Counted from the first letter of the stretch, positions 35,263 to 43,874 are shown. The stretch: DNA of 64,000 nucleotides from Herbidospora yilanensis (GCF_001570565.1 NZ_BBXE01000044.1:1-64000); one strand, 5' to 3'. Program-made: numbers and translations. Notes: generated by a model from the sequence alone, not told the origin.

Positions 35263-35715
35263 ATGCAACGCACCCAGTTCGGGGAGATGGCCTGCTCCAT
35301 CGCGCGCACCCTCGACGTCATCGGAGAGCCCTGGTCGCCGCTGATCCTGCGCGACGTCTGGGTCGGCCTGAACCGCTTCGACCAGCTCCAGGCCGACCTC
35401 GGGATCTCCCGCAAAGTGCTGACAGAACGGCTCGGCCACCTCGTCGAACAGGGCGTGCTCGAACGCCACCCCTACGACAACCGGCCGCGCTACGAATACC
35501 GCCTCACGGCCAAGGGCGCCGAGCTGGTCGACCTGCTCATGGTCATGACCGCGTGGGGCGACAAGTGGCTGGCCGGCGAGGCGGGCCCGCCGGTGCTCTA
35601 CCGCCATCACGCGTGCGGCGAGATCAGCGGCGTCGACCTGCGCTGCGCCCACTGCGGCGAGCCGATGCACGCCGGCGACGTCGACCTGCTGCCGGGGCCC
35701 GGCTCGGCCGCGTGA
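35263..35715 (+). CDS. HxlR family transcriptional regulator with C-terminal cysteine pair
   Basis: The 150-residue protein has the HxlR winged helix (MACSIARTLDVIGEPWSPLILRDVW, SRKVLTERLGHLVEQGVLERH, YRLTAKGAELV). A C-terminal HHACGEISGVDLRCAHCGEPM stretch holds three cysteines and may be a small zinc-binding tail. It probably controls the divergent reductase/PPOX operon through the GTTCC-type repeats. Confidence 0.92.
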   Translation: MQRTQFGEMACSIARTLDVIGEPWSPLILRDVWVGLNRFDQLQADLGISRKVLTERLGHLVEQGVLERHPYDNRPRYEYRLTAKGAELVDLLMVMTAWGDKWLAGEAGPPVLYRHHACGEISGVDLRCAHCGEPMHAGDVDLLPGPGSAA

Positions 35716-35722
35716 GCGGCCG

Positions 35723-36373
35723 TCACCGGCCCGGCGGCGCGGTGAACCGGCCGGCGGCCTCTCCTTCGAGGTGACCCGGGGGCAGGCGACGCCCGCAGAC
35801 CACCAGCAGCAGGTCCTGGGCGCGGCCGGTGACCGGCGATCCGCTGCCGAGCGTCCAGTCGAGGTCGTCGGCCCGCAACCGGACGCCGGTGAGATCCGCG
35901 CCGAAGAAGGCGATGTTCCTCGGCGCCATCCCGGCGAAGACCATCGCGATCCGATCCGGCGGCACCACCCTGCCCAGCCCGAGGGCGACCGTGACGTCCA
36001 GGCCGTGGATGACGTCGTGCGACAACGCGCCGACCGCCCCGCCGCCGGGTGGCCGCCACGGATGCGCGACGTTGGCGCGCAGCACCGCCAGGAGCTCCGC
36101 GCCGCTCATCCGGCCCGCGTCGCGGCGGGCGAGCCGGTCGGCCATCCGGTTGACGTTCCCACCGGCTCTGACCAGTTCCACGACCGTCCGCCCGGCCGAC
36201 CGCCGGAACGGCGCCGTCGTGTGGGCCACGACCTCCCGGACCCGCCACCCGTCGCAGAGCGTCGGCGCGTCCCACTGCTCGGGTGTGAGCCCGGCGAGCA
36301 GGTCGGCCAGCTCGCCGCGCTCCGCCCGCACCGCCGCCCGCGCGGCCTCGTCGGTCACTTCTCCGTACGTCAC
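35723..36373 (-). CDS. Maleylpyruvate isomerase family mycothiol-dependent protein
   Basis: The 216-residue DinB/MDMPI-like protein has LADLLAGLTPEQWDAPTLCDGWRVREVVAH, the histidine-containing helix typical of the mycothiol-dependent maleylpyruvate isomerase family, and ALSHDVIHGLDVTVALG with further metal-ligand histidines. The GTG at 36373 has GGAGG five bases upstream. It is divergent from the ECF sigma factor. The real substrate is unknown. Confidence 0.85.
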   Translation of the reverse strand: MTYGEVTDEAARAAVRAERGELADLLAGLTPEQWDAPTLCDGWRVREVVAHTTAPFRRSAGRTVVELVRAGGNVNRMADRLARRDAGRMSGAELLAVLRANVAHPWRPPGGGAVGALSHDVIHGLDVTVALGLGRVVPPDRIAMVFAGMAPRNIAFFGADLTGVRLRADDLDWTLGSGSPVTGRAQDLLLVVCGRRLPPGHLEGEAAGRFTAPPGR

Positions 36374-36453
36374 GTCGCCTCCGTATGTTGGGGTCTCCCA
36401 CGACATACGGACCGGAGGCCGAGAACTCATCGGCCGGCCGTAAGGTCGAGGTC

Positions 36454-37401
36454 GTGGATCGTCTGGAACGGCACCGGACCGAGCTCACCGGCTACTGCTA
36501 CCGGATGCTGGGTTCCGGCTTCGAGGCCGAGGACGCGGTGCAGGAGACGCTCGTCCGGGCCTGGCGGGCCTACGAGAGTTACGACGAACGGCGCGGAACG
36601 TTGCGCGTCTGGCTCTACCGCATCGCCACCAACGTCTGCGTCGACATGCTCCGCAGCGCCCAGCGCCGCGCCCTCGCCATCGACCTCGGCCCCGCCTCGC
36701 AGGCCGGCGCCGCTCTGGGCCCGCCGGTCGCCGACGAACGGTGGATCCACCCGATCGCCGACGCCCGCGCCCTGCCCGAAGACCTGGCCGTGCGGCGCGA
36801 GACGATCCGCCTGGCGTTCGTCGCCGCCCTCCAGCACCTCCCGGCCCGGCAGCGCGCGGCGCTGATCCTCCGCGACGTCCTGTGCTGGACGGCCAGGGAG
36901 ACCGCCGACCTGCTCGACACCACCGTGGCCTCGGTCAACAGCGCGCTGCAGCGGGCCAGGGCGACGCTCAGGGCCAACGCCCCCGCCCTCGACGCGGGCC
37001 ACCGGCCCGACGATGCCGCCCGGCGCGACCTGCTCGACCGCTACTGCGCGGCGTTCGAACGCCACGACATCGACACCCTGGTCTCCCTCCTGCACGAGGA
37101 CGTCACGATGTCGATGCCGCCGTTCGCCTGGTGGCTGCGCGGCCGCGAGCAGATCCGCCTGGCCATGAGCGACCCGGCGGCGTCGTGCGCGGGGGCGCGG
37201 TTGTGGCCGGTCGCGGCGAACGGATCACCGGCCTTCTGGCAGACCCGCCCCGCCCACGACGGCGGCCACCACCCGTTCGCGCTGATCGTGCTCGACGTGG
37301 CCGACGGCGGGATCGCCGACATCGTCACCTTTCTGGGCGCGGAGCGGCTGGCCGGCCTCTTTCCGCCGATGACTTTCGACGTCCACGGAAAGAGCGCCTG
37401 A
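36454..37401 (+). CDS. ECF sigma factor with C-terminal SnoaL-like domain (SigG/SigX5 type)
   Basis: The 315-residue sigma factor has region 2 (GYCYRMLGSGFEAEDAVQETLVRAWRAY, VWLYRIATNVCVDMLR), region 4 (LPARQRAALILRDVLCWTARETADLLD...SVNSALQRARATL) and a C-terminal SnoaL/NTF2-like domain (about 205-310) instead of an anti-sigma partner. The GTG at 36454 has AAGG eight bases upstream. In this group the C-terminal domain modulates activity. The divergent mycothiol-family gene is a plausible target. Confidence 0.88.
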   Translation: MDRLERHRTELTGYCYRMLGSGFEAEDAVQETLVRAWRAYESYDERRGTLRVWLYRIATNVCVDMLRSAQRRALAIDLGPASQAGAALGPPVADERWIHPIADARALPEDLAVRRETIRLAFVAALQHLPARQRAALILRDVLCWTARETADLLDTTVASVNSALQRARATLRANAPALDAGHRPDDAARRDLLDRYCAAFERHDIDTLVSLLHEDVTMSMPPFAWWLRGREQIRLAMSDPAASCAGARLWPVAANGSPAFWQTRPAHDGGHHPFALIVLDVADGGIADIVTFLGAERLAGLFPPMTFDVHGKSA

Positions 37402-37439
37402 TCGAGGCCCAGGTTCGGCGGTGTCGACGGTGAGGGTGA

Positions 37440-37680
37440 GGCCGGGTTCAGCAGGTGGGCAGGTTCGGCGTCGTCCAGCCGGAGGGCGCGGGCGAGGGCT
37501 CCATGACGGCGGGGGAGACGCCGGGGAGGTTTCCACGTTCGAGTTCGGCGTAGTACTCCACGCTCATGTCGCCCAAGGCGGCGACCTCCCTGCGGCGCAG
37601 TCCCGGCACCCGGCGCCGCGAAACTCCCCGGGGGTGATCTTCGTGCGCCGCGAGGTCGGGAACTCGACGCCACGTGCTCC
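37440..37680 (-). pseudogene. Remnant of an MmyB-type XRE regulator
   Basis: Three pieces of the HTH region of this family appear in order but in different frames: SRRTKITPGEF, then RRRVPGLRRREVAALG with MSVEYYAELERGNLPGVSP, then ALARALRLDDAEPAHLLNPA. The C-terminal ligand domain of about 190 residues is absent. The intact homologue is at 62763. As there, it stands divergent from a zinc alcohol dehydrogenase gene, so this dehydrogenase seems to have lost its regulator. Confidence 0.75.
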
Positions 37681-37702
37681 GGTACACCCTTCGCCCGTGC
37701 CT

Positions 37703-37730
37703 GGTTACGTGCGCTGACCAGCGGTTACGT
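37703..37730. promoter_or_regulatory. Direct repeat upstream of the alcohol dehydrogenase gene
   Basis: GGTTACGT occurs at 37703-37710 and 37723-37730, 20 bases apart (about two helical turns), 45 bases before the dehydrogenase start. It could be the binding site of the lost XRE regulator or of its homologue. Confidence 0.45.
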
Positions 37731-37775
37731 AGATGACGTGGCGGTCCGCCCCTTATCGAGTAAAGGAATCTCCTC

Positions 37776-38792
37776 ATGCGCGGAGCAGTGATCCACGCCC
37801 CCGGCGACATCCGTTTCGAGACCCTGGACGATCCCAGGATCCTTCATCCCACCGACGCGATCATCCGCACCGCGGTGACCTGCGTGTGCGGCTCGGACCT
37901 GTGGCCCTACCGCGGCGCCGAGCCGACCGACGCGCCGCATCCGATGGGCCACGAGTACGTCGGCTTCGTGGAGGAGGTCGGATCGCAGGTGACCGCGGTG
38001 AAGCCGGGGCAGTTCGTCATCGGGTCGTTCGCCACCTCGGACAACACCTGCGCCAACTGCCGCAACGGCTTCCCGTCCAACTGCCTGAACCGCGAGTTCA
38101 TGAGCACCTGCCAGGCCGATTACGTCCGCATCCCCAACGCCCAGGGCACGCTGGTGGCCACCGACGGCGTACCCGGTGAGGAGTTCTGGCCGGGGCTGCT
38201 GGCCGTCTCGGACGTGATGGGCACCGGCTGGTGGGCCGCCGACGCCGCCGAGGTCAAGCCCGGCTCCACCGCCGTGGTCGTCGGTGACGGCGCGGTCGGC
38301 CTGTGCGCGGTGATCGCGGCCAAGCAGATGGGCGCCGAGCGGATCATCGCCATGTCCCGGCACGAGCCGCGGCAGGCACTGGCCCGCGAGTTCGGCGCGA
38401 CCGACATCGTCACCGAGCGCGGCGAGCAGGGCGCGGCCCAGATCAAGGAGCTGACCGCCGGGATCGGCGCCGACAGTGTGCTGGAGTGCGTCGGCACCCC
38501 CGAGGCGATGCGGCAGGCCCTGCGCTCGGCGCGGCCGGGCGGCAACGTCGGCTTCGTCGGCGTCCCGCACGACGTCGCTATCGACGGGCAGGAGCTGTTC
38601 TTCTCCCACGTCGGCCTGCGCGGCGGCCCCGCCCCCGTGCGCCGTTACCTTCCCGACCTGATCGAGCGGGTGCTGACCGGCGCCATCGACCCGGGCAAGG
38701 TCTTCGACCTCACCCTTCCCCTGGACCAGGTCGCCGAAGGCTACAAGGCCATGGACGAACGCCGCGCCATCAAGACCCTCCTGAAGCCCTGA
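37776..38792 (+). CDS. Zinc-dependent alcohol dehydrogenase family protein
   Basis: The 338-residue medium-chain dehydrogenase has the catalytic zinc region CVCGSDLWPY, GHEY, a reduced structural zinc site (DNTCANCRNGFPSNC) and the cofactor motif VVVGDGAVGLCAV. The C-terminal part reads GKVFDLTLPLDQVAEGYKAMDERRAIK. It is a close paralogue of the gene at 61560. The substrate is unknown. Confidence 0.92.
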   Translation: MRGAVIHAPGDIRFETLDDPRILHPTDAIIRTAVTCVCGSDLWPYRGAEPTDAPHPMGHEYVGFVEEVGSQVTAVKPGQFVIGSFATSDNTCANCRNGFPSNCLNREFMSTCQADYVRIPNAQGTLVATDGVPGEEFWPGLLAVSDVMGTGWWAADAAEVKPGSTAVVVGDGAVGLCAVIAAKQMGAERIIAMSRHEPRQALAREFGATDIVTERGEQGAAQIKELTAGIGADSVLECVGTPEAMRQALRSARPGGNVGFVGVPHDVAIDGQELFFSHVGLRGGPAPVRRYLPDLIERVLTGAIDPGKVFDLTLPLDQVAEGYKAMDERRAIKTLLKP

Positions 38793-38807
38793 CCCGCGCA
38801 CCCGACC

Positions 38808-39004
38808 GAAGGGATCGGCCTGTGCCAGCGCCGGGGCGGGCCGGTCGAGGTCATCCGGCCCGGAGACCGCGTCCTGTCCGAGGCCGACGAGGAGCACTGG
38901 CGCGGCGCCGCCCCCAACCGGCTGATGGTCCCCCTGGCCATCGACGAGAGCGACGCCGACCACGACGTCGTGCACTTGCCGAACGCCGACCACCTCGGTG
39001 GCGG
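38808..39004 (+). pseudogene. Remnant of a cupin gene
   Basis: The frame directly after the dehydrogenase stop encodes GIGLCQRRGGPVEVIRPGD, EEHWRGAAPNRLMVPLA, the C-terminal half of a small cupin (QRRGGPVEVIRPGDxV...EEHWHGAAP type). There is no start codon or N-terminal half, and the end degenerates into unrelated sequence before the DoxX gene. It is probably a deletion remnant. Confidence 0.65.
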
Positions 39005-39012
39005 GCCGCTGA

Positions 39013-39378
39013 TCACAGCCAGATCGTCGCGAGCCAGATCTCGGCCGCCGCCAGCACGATCAACGTGATGTTCAGACCGGTCTCCCTGACCTCACCCCGC
39101 GACAGATGCAGCCCGGTGGCCAGCACCTGGAGCACCGCGAACCCCACCGCGGCGGCCAGCGCCAGGCCCGGCAGGATCCCGGTGACCGGGGGAAGGACGA
39201 GCCCGGCGGCCCCCAGCACCTCCAGGACGCCGATCATCCGGACCATCGGCATCGGCACGGTGTCCACCCAGCCCATCATGGGCTGGAGCCGCTCCTTACT
39301 CTGGACGATCTTCTTGCCGCCGGCATAGAGGTAGAACAGGCCCAGCAGTCCGGCGATGATCCAGTAGGCGACGGTCAT
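39013..39378 (-). CDS. DoxX family membrane protein
   Basis: The 121-residue protein has four hydrophobic helices and the DoxX-type features IAGLLGLFYLYAGGKKIVQS near the start and MIGVLEVLGAAGLVLPPVTG in the middle. It is divergent from an HxlR regulator, a common pairing in which the regulator controls the membrane protein. Confidence 0.88.
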   Translation of the reverse strand: MTVAYWIIAGLLGLFYLYAGGKKIVQSKERLQPMMGWVDTVPMPMVRMIGVLEVLGAAGLVLPPVTGILPGLALAAAVGFAVLQVLATGLHLSRGEVRETGLNITLIVLAAAEIWLATIWL

Positions 39379-39472
39379 GGCGTTCCTCTCAATGGTTGCG
39401 CCCGCCCATGATGGGGGACCGCCGGATGCCGTACAAAAGGAACATCAGTGTGCGTGGGTAACAGGAGTGGCC

Positions 39473-39856
39473 GTGTCGCAGAACGAGAAGACGTGTCTGA
39501 TCAGGGGAGACGCCGGCAGGACGATCCGCGCGATTCTCGACCGCATCGGCAACAAGTGGACCCTGCTGATCGTCGCGACCCTCCACGGGAGCCGGATGCG
39601 CTTCACCGAGTTGCAGCAGCACATCCCCGGCATATCGCAACGCATGTTGTCGCTGAGCCTGCGCCACCTGGAACGCGACGGGCTCATCTCCCGCACCGCC
39701 CACGCCGAGGTGCCACCCCGGGTGGAGTACGAACTCACGCCGATGGGCCGGACCCTCATCGTCCCGGCGATCACCCTCGCCGAGTGGGCGGTGGAGCACA
39801 ACCCGGACATCGAACGCAGCCAGACGGCGTACGACACCCGTGAAGACCGGAAATAG
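39473..39856 (+). CDS. HxlR family transcriptional regulator
   Basis: The 127-residue winged-helix protein has IRAILDRIGNKWTLLIVATL, HIPGISQRMLSLSLRHLERDGLI and VEYELTPMGRTL. The conserved N-terminal Cys is in KTCLIRGD. I chose the GTG at 39473 because AGGAG lies five bases upstream. It is divergent from the DoxX gene. This is the third HxlR gene within nine kilobases. Confidence 0.9.
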   Translation: MSQNEKTCLIRGDAGRTIRAILDRIGNKWTLLIVATLHGSRMRFTELQQHIPGISQRMLSLSLRHLERDGLISRTAHAEVPPRVEYELTPMGRTLIVPAITLAEWAVEHNPDIERSQTAYDTREDRK

Positions 39857-39906
39857 GGCAACCGGCCCATTCGTTTCGGCCACGGACCGGCGGGCAGCCG
39901 TGGCAG

Positions 39907-41229
39907 ATGCCCATTCGACGGTTTCCCATCCTTGACGACACCCTGGCCATGCTGGCCGGGGGCTACGCCTGGTTGCCGGCCATGCTCCGCCGCGCGAGCG
40001 GCGCCCCGGCGCACACCCGGGTGATGGGGCGGCCCGCCGTCGCCCTCCGCGGCCCGGAGGCCGCGCGGTTCTTCTACGACGAACGCCACGTCAAGCGCGC
40101 CGGAGCCCTCCCGGAGCCGATCCGGGCCACGCTGACCGGCAAGGGCACCGTGCACAGCCTCGACGGCCCCGCCCATCGTGCCCGCAAGGCGATGTTCCTG
40201 TCGCTGCTGGCCGACCCCGGCCACGTCGCCGACCTGGTGCGGCAGGCGGCCGAGAGCTGGGACGAACGAGCCGCCGGCTGGCCGGCCCGACCACGTGTCG
40301 TGCTGTTCGACGAGGCGAGCCGCGCCCTCACGGCGGGTGTGTGCGCCTGGGCGGGGCTCCCCGTCAAGGAGGTCGACGACCTCGCCGCCGACATGGTGGC
40401 GCTGGTCGACGGGTTCGGCTCGGCCGGCGCCCGCCACTGGAAGGCCCGGCGGGTCCGTCTCCGTCGTGAGGCGTGGCTGGCCGATCTCCTGGCCCACGAC
40501 GACGGCGCGTCGGCGGGTCTGCTCGCCCGCCACGTCACCGGCCATCGCGACGCCGACGGCGAGCCCTTGAACCCGAGGGCCGCCGCCGTCGAGATGCTCA
40601 ACGTCATCCGCCCGACCGTCGCGGTCGCCTGGTACGTGACCTTCGCCGCGCACGCGCTGCACCGCTGGCCGGAGAACCGGGCCCGGCTGCGCGACGGCGA
40701 CCCCGCGTTCGCCGAGGCGTTCGCGCAGGAGGTGCGGCGTTTCTACCCGTTCGCGCCCTACGTCGGCGGCCGGGCCGTGGGGGATCTGACCTGGCGCGGC
40801 GAGCCCATCCCGGAGGGCGCGATGATCCTCCTGGACGTCTACGGCCAGCATCACGACGAGGCCCGGTGGGAGCGCCCCTACTCCTTCCGCCCCGGCCGTT
40901 TCCTCGACGCGGGCGTCGGCCGCGACGACCTGATCCCCCAGGGAGGCGGCGACCCCCACACCGGCCACCGCTGCCCCGGGGAGGCGGTCACGGTCGGGCT
41001 GCTGCGCGAGTTGTCCGTCCGGCTGGCGCGGCTGCGCTACTCGGTGCCCCCGCAGGACCTCCGCATCCCCCTGCGCCGTATCCCGACCCTCCCGCGCAGC
41101 GGCTTCGTCATCACCGGCGTGCGCCCATCCGCCGTGGAGACTCCGGATGAAAGCGCCGCCCGGGTCGCGAACGGCAACCCAGGCATCGCCCTTGGCCACC
41201 TCGGATCTGCCGACGCCCAGCGGCACTAA
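39907..41229 (+). CDS. Cytochrome P450, CYP152 peroxygenase type
   Basis: The 440-residue P450 has the heme-ligand motif GHRCPGE (Cys356) preceded by PQGGGDPHTG, and an I-helix Arg-Pro pair (NVIRPTVAV, R235-P236) in place of the usual acid-alcohol pair. Both are hallmarks of the CYP152 fatty-acid peroxygenases, which use hydrogen peroxide and need no redox partner. No ferredoxin gene is nearby, which fits. A C-terminal tail of about 25 residues beyond the family's usual end is present. The product could hydroxylate or decarboxylate fatty acids. Confidence 0.92.
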   Translation: MPIRRFPILDDTLAMLAGGYAWLPAMLRRASGAPAHTRVMGRPAVALRGPEAARFFYDERHVKRAGALPEPIRATLTGKGTVHSLDGPAHRARKAMFLSLLADPGHVADLVRQAAESWDERAAGWPARPRVVLFDEASRALTAGVCAWAGLPVKEVDDLAADMVALVDGFGSAGARHWKARRVRLRREAWLADLLAHDDGASAGLLARHVTGHRDADGEPLNPRAAAVEMLNVIRPTVAVAWYVTFAAHALHRWPENRARLRDGDPAFAEAFAQEVRRFYPFAPYVGGRAVGDLTWRGEPIPEGAMILLDVYGQHHDEARWERPYSFRPGRFLDAGVGRDDLIPQGGGDPHTGHRCPGEAVTVGLLRELSVRLARLRYSVPPQDLRIPLRRIPTLPRSGFVITGVRPSAVETPDESAARVANGNPGIALGHLGSADAQRH

Positions 41230-41505
41230 CGAACCCGAGAAGTGACCTCTGTGCGCCGTTTCCCGCCTCACTGAGGGAGAGGGAAAAAGAAACTTTTGCC
41301 GGGGAGTGGTCCTCGGGACAATAGTTTCAACGACTACCGGAACTCCCATTTTGGTCATGGTTTGAGGCGACTTTAGGGGCGCATGGTTGCCATCGTCCGC
41401 CGGGCGGTCGATACGTTTGAGCTAAGGTAGCGCTTTTTCCGTCGTGTATCTCATCACTTCGGAGCCATTCGCCAATCGCAGTCAACCGACCTGCGGGAGG
41501 ATATT
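41230..41505. other. Intergenic region before the MACPF cassette
   Basis: These 276 bases hold no gene I can support. The sequence becomes visibly less GC-rich here. AAAAG-AAA-CTTTT at 41285-41297 could form a small hairpin downstream of the P450 gene. No convincing promoter pair was found for the next operon, although it must start here. Confidence 0.5.
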
Positions 41506-41988
41506 GTGACCGCGAACGCGACCATTCGGCAGATCTGGTGTCTGCGTCATGCCACCGGTACGGACTTCGGCGTCGTCGAGAGCCTGACCGGCCTGGTGCC
41601 GGAGAAGCTGCTGAGCGATCTGAACGGCGAAACGCTGGCGGGCTTCATCAAGGGCCTTCCAAATGTGGTGGCGGCCATCGACGGCGCCCGATCAGATCCC
41701 GACAACCTCTTCGTCACCACCTCCACTTCGGGTGATCTGAACGACTCCATCTGGCCGCCCGGAAATGAGACCGTGGACATGCAGGCCGATCAGACCCAGG
41801 CACCTGGAATCGTGGTGCCGGTGGACTTCTCGCAAAACATCTCGCTCTGGGATCACGACTTCTCCGACAACGACCTGCTGGGGTCGATCACCATCTTCGA
41901 ATCAGAGCAGGGCACGGGAGACATCGCCAAACTCGCCAAGTCGGAAGTCGAAAGCTCCTATTACTACGTCACCTACTCGGTCGAATAA
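41506..41988 (+). CDS. C2-like beta-sandwich protein of unknown function
   Basis: The 160-residue protein has no signal peptide. Its C-terminal part reads ISLWDHDFSDNDLLGSITI...SSYYYVTYSVE, which resembles the end of C2-type calcium/lipid-binding domains (LWDxDxxSxDDLLGS). The N-terminal 60 residues are not recognisable. The GTG start has GGGAGGA at ideal spacing. It lies 27 bases before the MACPF-like gene, so the two are probably one operon and may act together at membranes. Confidence 0.65.
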   Translation: MTANATIRQIWCLRHATGTDFGVVESLTGLVPEKLLSDLNGETLAGFIKGLPNVVAAIDGARSDPDNLFVTTSTSGDLNDSIWPPGNETVDMQADQTQAPGIVVPVDFSQNISLWDHDFSDNDLLGSITIFESEQGTGDIAKLAKSEVESSYYYVTYSVE

Positions 41989-42015
41989 TTCGACCGAGGG
42001 GAAAGGGGTGGTTCG

Positions 42016-43374
42016 ATGGGCCTGCTTAACATCACCGTTCCAAACATTCGCGCTTACGATTTCGGCGTCGGGGTGGACCGGCTGTCGGGAGCACCGATGA
42101 CCCGGGCAGTGACCGCGACGCAGACGCCGCCCGAAGCCTCGGCCGGCCGCACGATGTCTTTTGAGGTCACCCGGATCGAGTCGAGCGAGGAACTGGAAAG
42201 GAAGCTCGGGATCGATATCGAGGCGTCGGCCGGATGCGCTTCCTTCGGCGCGGGAGCGTCGGCACGCTTCAGTTTCATGAAGGACAGCAAGGTTCATTCA
42301 TCCTGTCTTTTCATGACCATCACCAGCGTCGTCCGCTTGGCCGATCTGAGCATCGACCAGCCGACCCTCACCTCTGAGGCTGCCGCGGCGACAGCCCGCC
42401 CGGACGTGTTCCGCGCCCGATACGGCGATATGTTCTGCCGGGCCTGCGCCCGGGGCGGCATCTTCGTCGGGGTGTTGCGAATCGACACGCGGGACAGCTC
42501 CGAGGCGACAACGCTCTCAGCCGAGTTGTCAGGTTCGTACGGGCTGTTCTCCTCCGAAGCCAAGGTCAGCTTCAACGAGACCCTTGCCAAGCATCAGGCG
42601 CAGTCGTTCTACAGGCTCTACACCGAGGGAGGACCACAACTGAACATCCGCAATCCGTTCGACCCGGCCGAACTGCTGGAGTTGGCGAATCTCTGGCAGA
42701 AGGGCATGCAGGACGATCCGAACTGCAGTGTTCCCTATGAGTGGACGCTATCGGCGCTCACCATCGCGGAGGGCCCGATGCCCCTGAACGCGGCGCAACT
42801 CCAGCAGGCGCAAGATGTGCTGCAGTTCTGCGCGCGCGAGCGAACCGATCTGCTCGACAGGCTCAACGCGTGCGAGTGGGTGAACGATCACGCCGACCGG
42901 TACGACTGGACGGGCGGAATCACCCAGGACCAGTTGCGTCAAGTCTCTCAGGCCGCTCAGGTCGATCTCGACCTGGTGGCGCAGTGCGCAAGTGCGGCGA
43001 TCGACGATCCCGGCGGGGCCACCATGCCGGCCGAGTTCGCCGCGAGCCGCTCGAAGGTCTATCCGTCGGCGGCAGTGGTGGCGCTGCCGCAGCCGAAGCC
43101 TGGGACTCCCCGGGAACGGCAGATCGAACTCCCCGACATGGTCGGTAAGTCGTTCGCCACGGCGCGCGCACTGCTCGCGCAAAGAGGGCTGCAGTCCCAA
43201 TACTCGGCGCCGACCGAGATCACACAGAACGGTCAGGTTCTCGTCGGCAGCATCGTCGGCATGGATCCGCCGGCCAAGTCCATGGTCGCCGCGAGCACGG
43301 TGGTGACCCTCGAAATCGGCGACTACAGGGAGAAGACGCTCGTGAAGAGACTCGGCAAGTCCCCGTCCGGATGA
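42016..43374 (+). CDS. MACPF-like pore-forming protein with C-terminal PASTA domain
   Basis: The 452-residue protein has no signal peptide. Residues of about 50-240 resemble a MACPF/CDC fold: a VTRIESSEELERKLGID start, GASARFSFMKDSKVHSS, then RYGDMFCRACARGGIFVGVLRI (about 135-156), which matches the YGTHYV...GG region of perforin-like proteins, followed by a SYGLFSSEAKVSF strand. Residues of about 371-436 form a PASTA domain (LPDMVGKSFATARALLAQRGL ... VGMDPPAKSMVAASTVVTL, in two parts). PASTA domains bind peptidoglycan-type ligands, so this may be a pore former with a cell-wall anchor. The MACPF call rests on motif resemblance only. Confidence 0.6.
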   Translation: MGLLNITVPNIRAYDFGVGVDRLSGAPMTRAVTATQTPPEASAGRTMSFEVTRIESSEELERKLGIDIEASAGCASFGAGASARFSFMKDSKVHSSCLFMTITSVVRLADLSIDQPTLTSEAAAATARPDVFRARYGDMFCRACARGGIFVGVLRIDTRDSSEATTLSAELSGSYGLFSSEAKVSFNETLAKHQAQSFYRLYTEGGPQLNIRNPFDPAELLELANLWQKGMQDDPNCSVPYEWTLSALTIAEGPMPLNAAQLQQAQDVLQFCARERTDLLDRLNACEWVNDHADRYDWTGGITQDQLRQVSQAAQVDLDLVAQCASAAIDDPGGATMPAEFAASRSKVYPSAAVVALPQPKPGTPRERQIELPDMVGKSFATARALLAQRGLQSQYSAPTEITQNGQVLVGSIVGMDPPAKSMVAASTVVTLEIGDYREKTLVKRLGKSPSG

Positions 43375-43420
43375 ATCAGATTCGACACGGTCCCGTCTCA
43401 CGTCATCGTCAGGAGGCACA

Positions 43421-43828
43421 GTGCATACCAACGAATTGACCGGCGAACCTGCGCTGTGGGCCTCGCTCATCAGCAGCGGCCTGCAGCTCCTGGCCGCCTT
43501 CTGGTTGCCATTGACGGAGGCACAGGTGGCTGTCATCAACGCGGCTGTCCTTGCCGGTGCGGGCGTGTACGTGGCGTTGGCGACGAGGTCGACGGACAAC
43601 GGAGGCTCCATTAAGGGAGCCATCCTCGGACTCACGCAGGCGGCGATCTCGCTGGCAGTGACGTTCGGCTGGCAGGTCGATCCCACCCAGACAGCGGCGC
43701 TGATGGCGTTCGTCGGCCTTGCGGTAGCCGTGCTGATCCGGCAGACGTCGGTGCCCAAGAGCGCTGCTGCGGCCACATACAGCGCGCCGACCTCCGCTCT
43801 GCCGGAGCCCACTCCACCAGGAGGTTGA
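43421..43828 (+). CDS. Holin-like small membrane protein
   Basis: The 135-residue protein has three or four short hydrophobic helices (ALWASLISSGLQLLAAFWL, AVINAAVLAGAGVYVALA, AILGLTQAAISLAVTFGW, AALMAFVGLAVAVLI) and a short polar Pro/Ala tail. The size and the pattern LTEAQVAVINAAV resemble phage holins of actinobacteria. The GTG has AGGAGG four bases upstream. It lies 46 bases after the MACPF-like gene and is followed by a strong terminator, so it closes the operon. Confidence 0.6.
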   Translation: MHTNELTGEPALWASLISSGLQLLAAFWLPLTEAQVAVINAAVLAGAGVYVALATRSTDNGGSIKGAILGLTQAAISLAVTFGWQVDPTQTAALMAFVGLAVAVLIRQTSVPKSAAAATYSAPTSALPEPTPPGG

Positions 43829-43874
43829 TGGATCCTCATCCACCCCATGAGCGAGGTGGATCTCGACGGGAACC

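Noticed and set aside
41506-43828. Contractile injection (phage-tail-like) cluster
   Set aside because: No sheath, tube, baseplate or AAA+ genes are present; only the holin-like protein recalls a phage.
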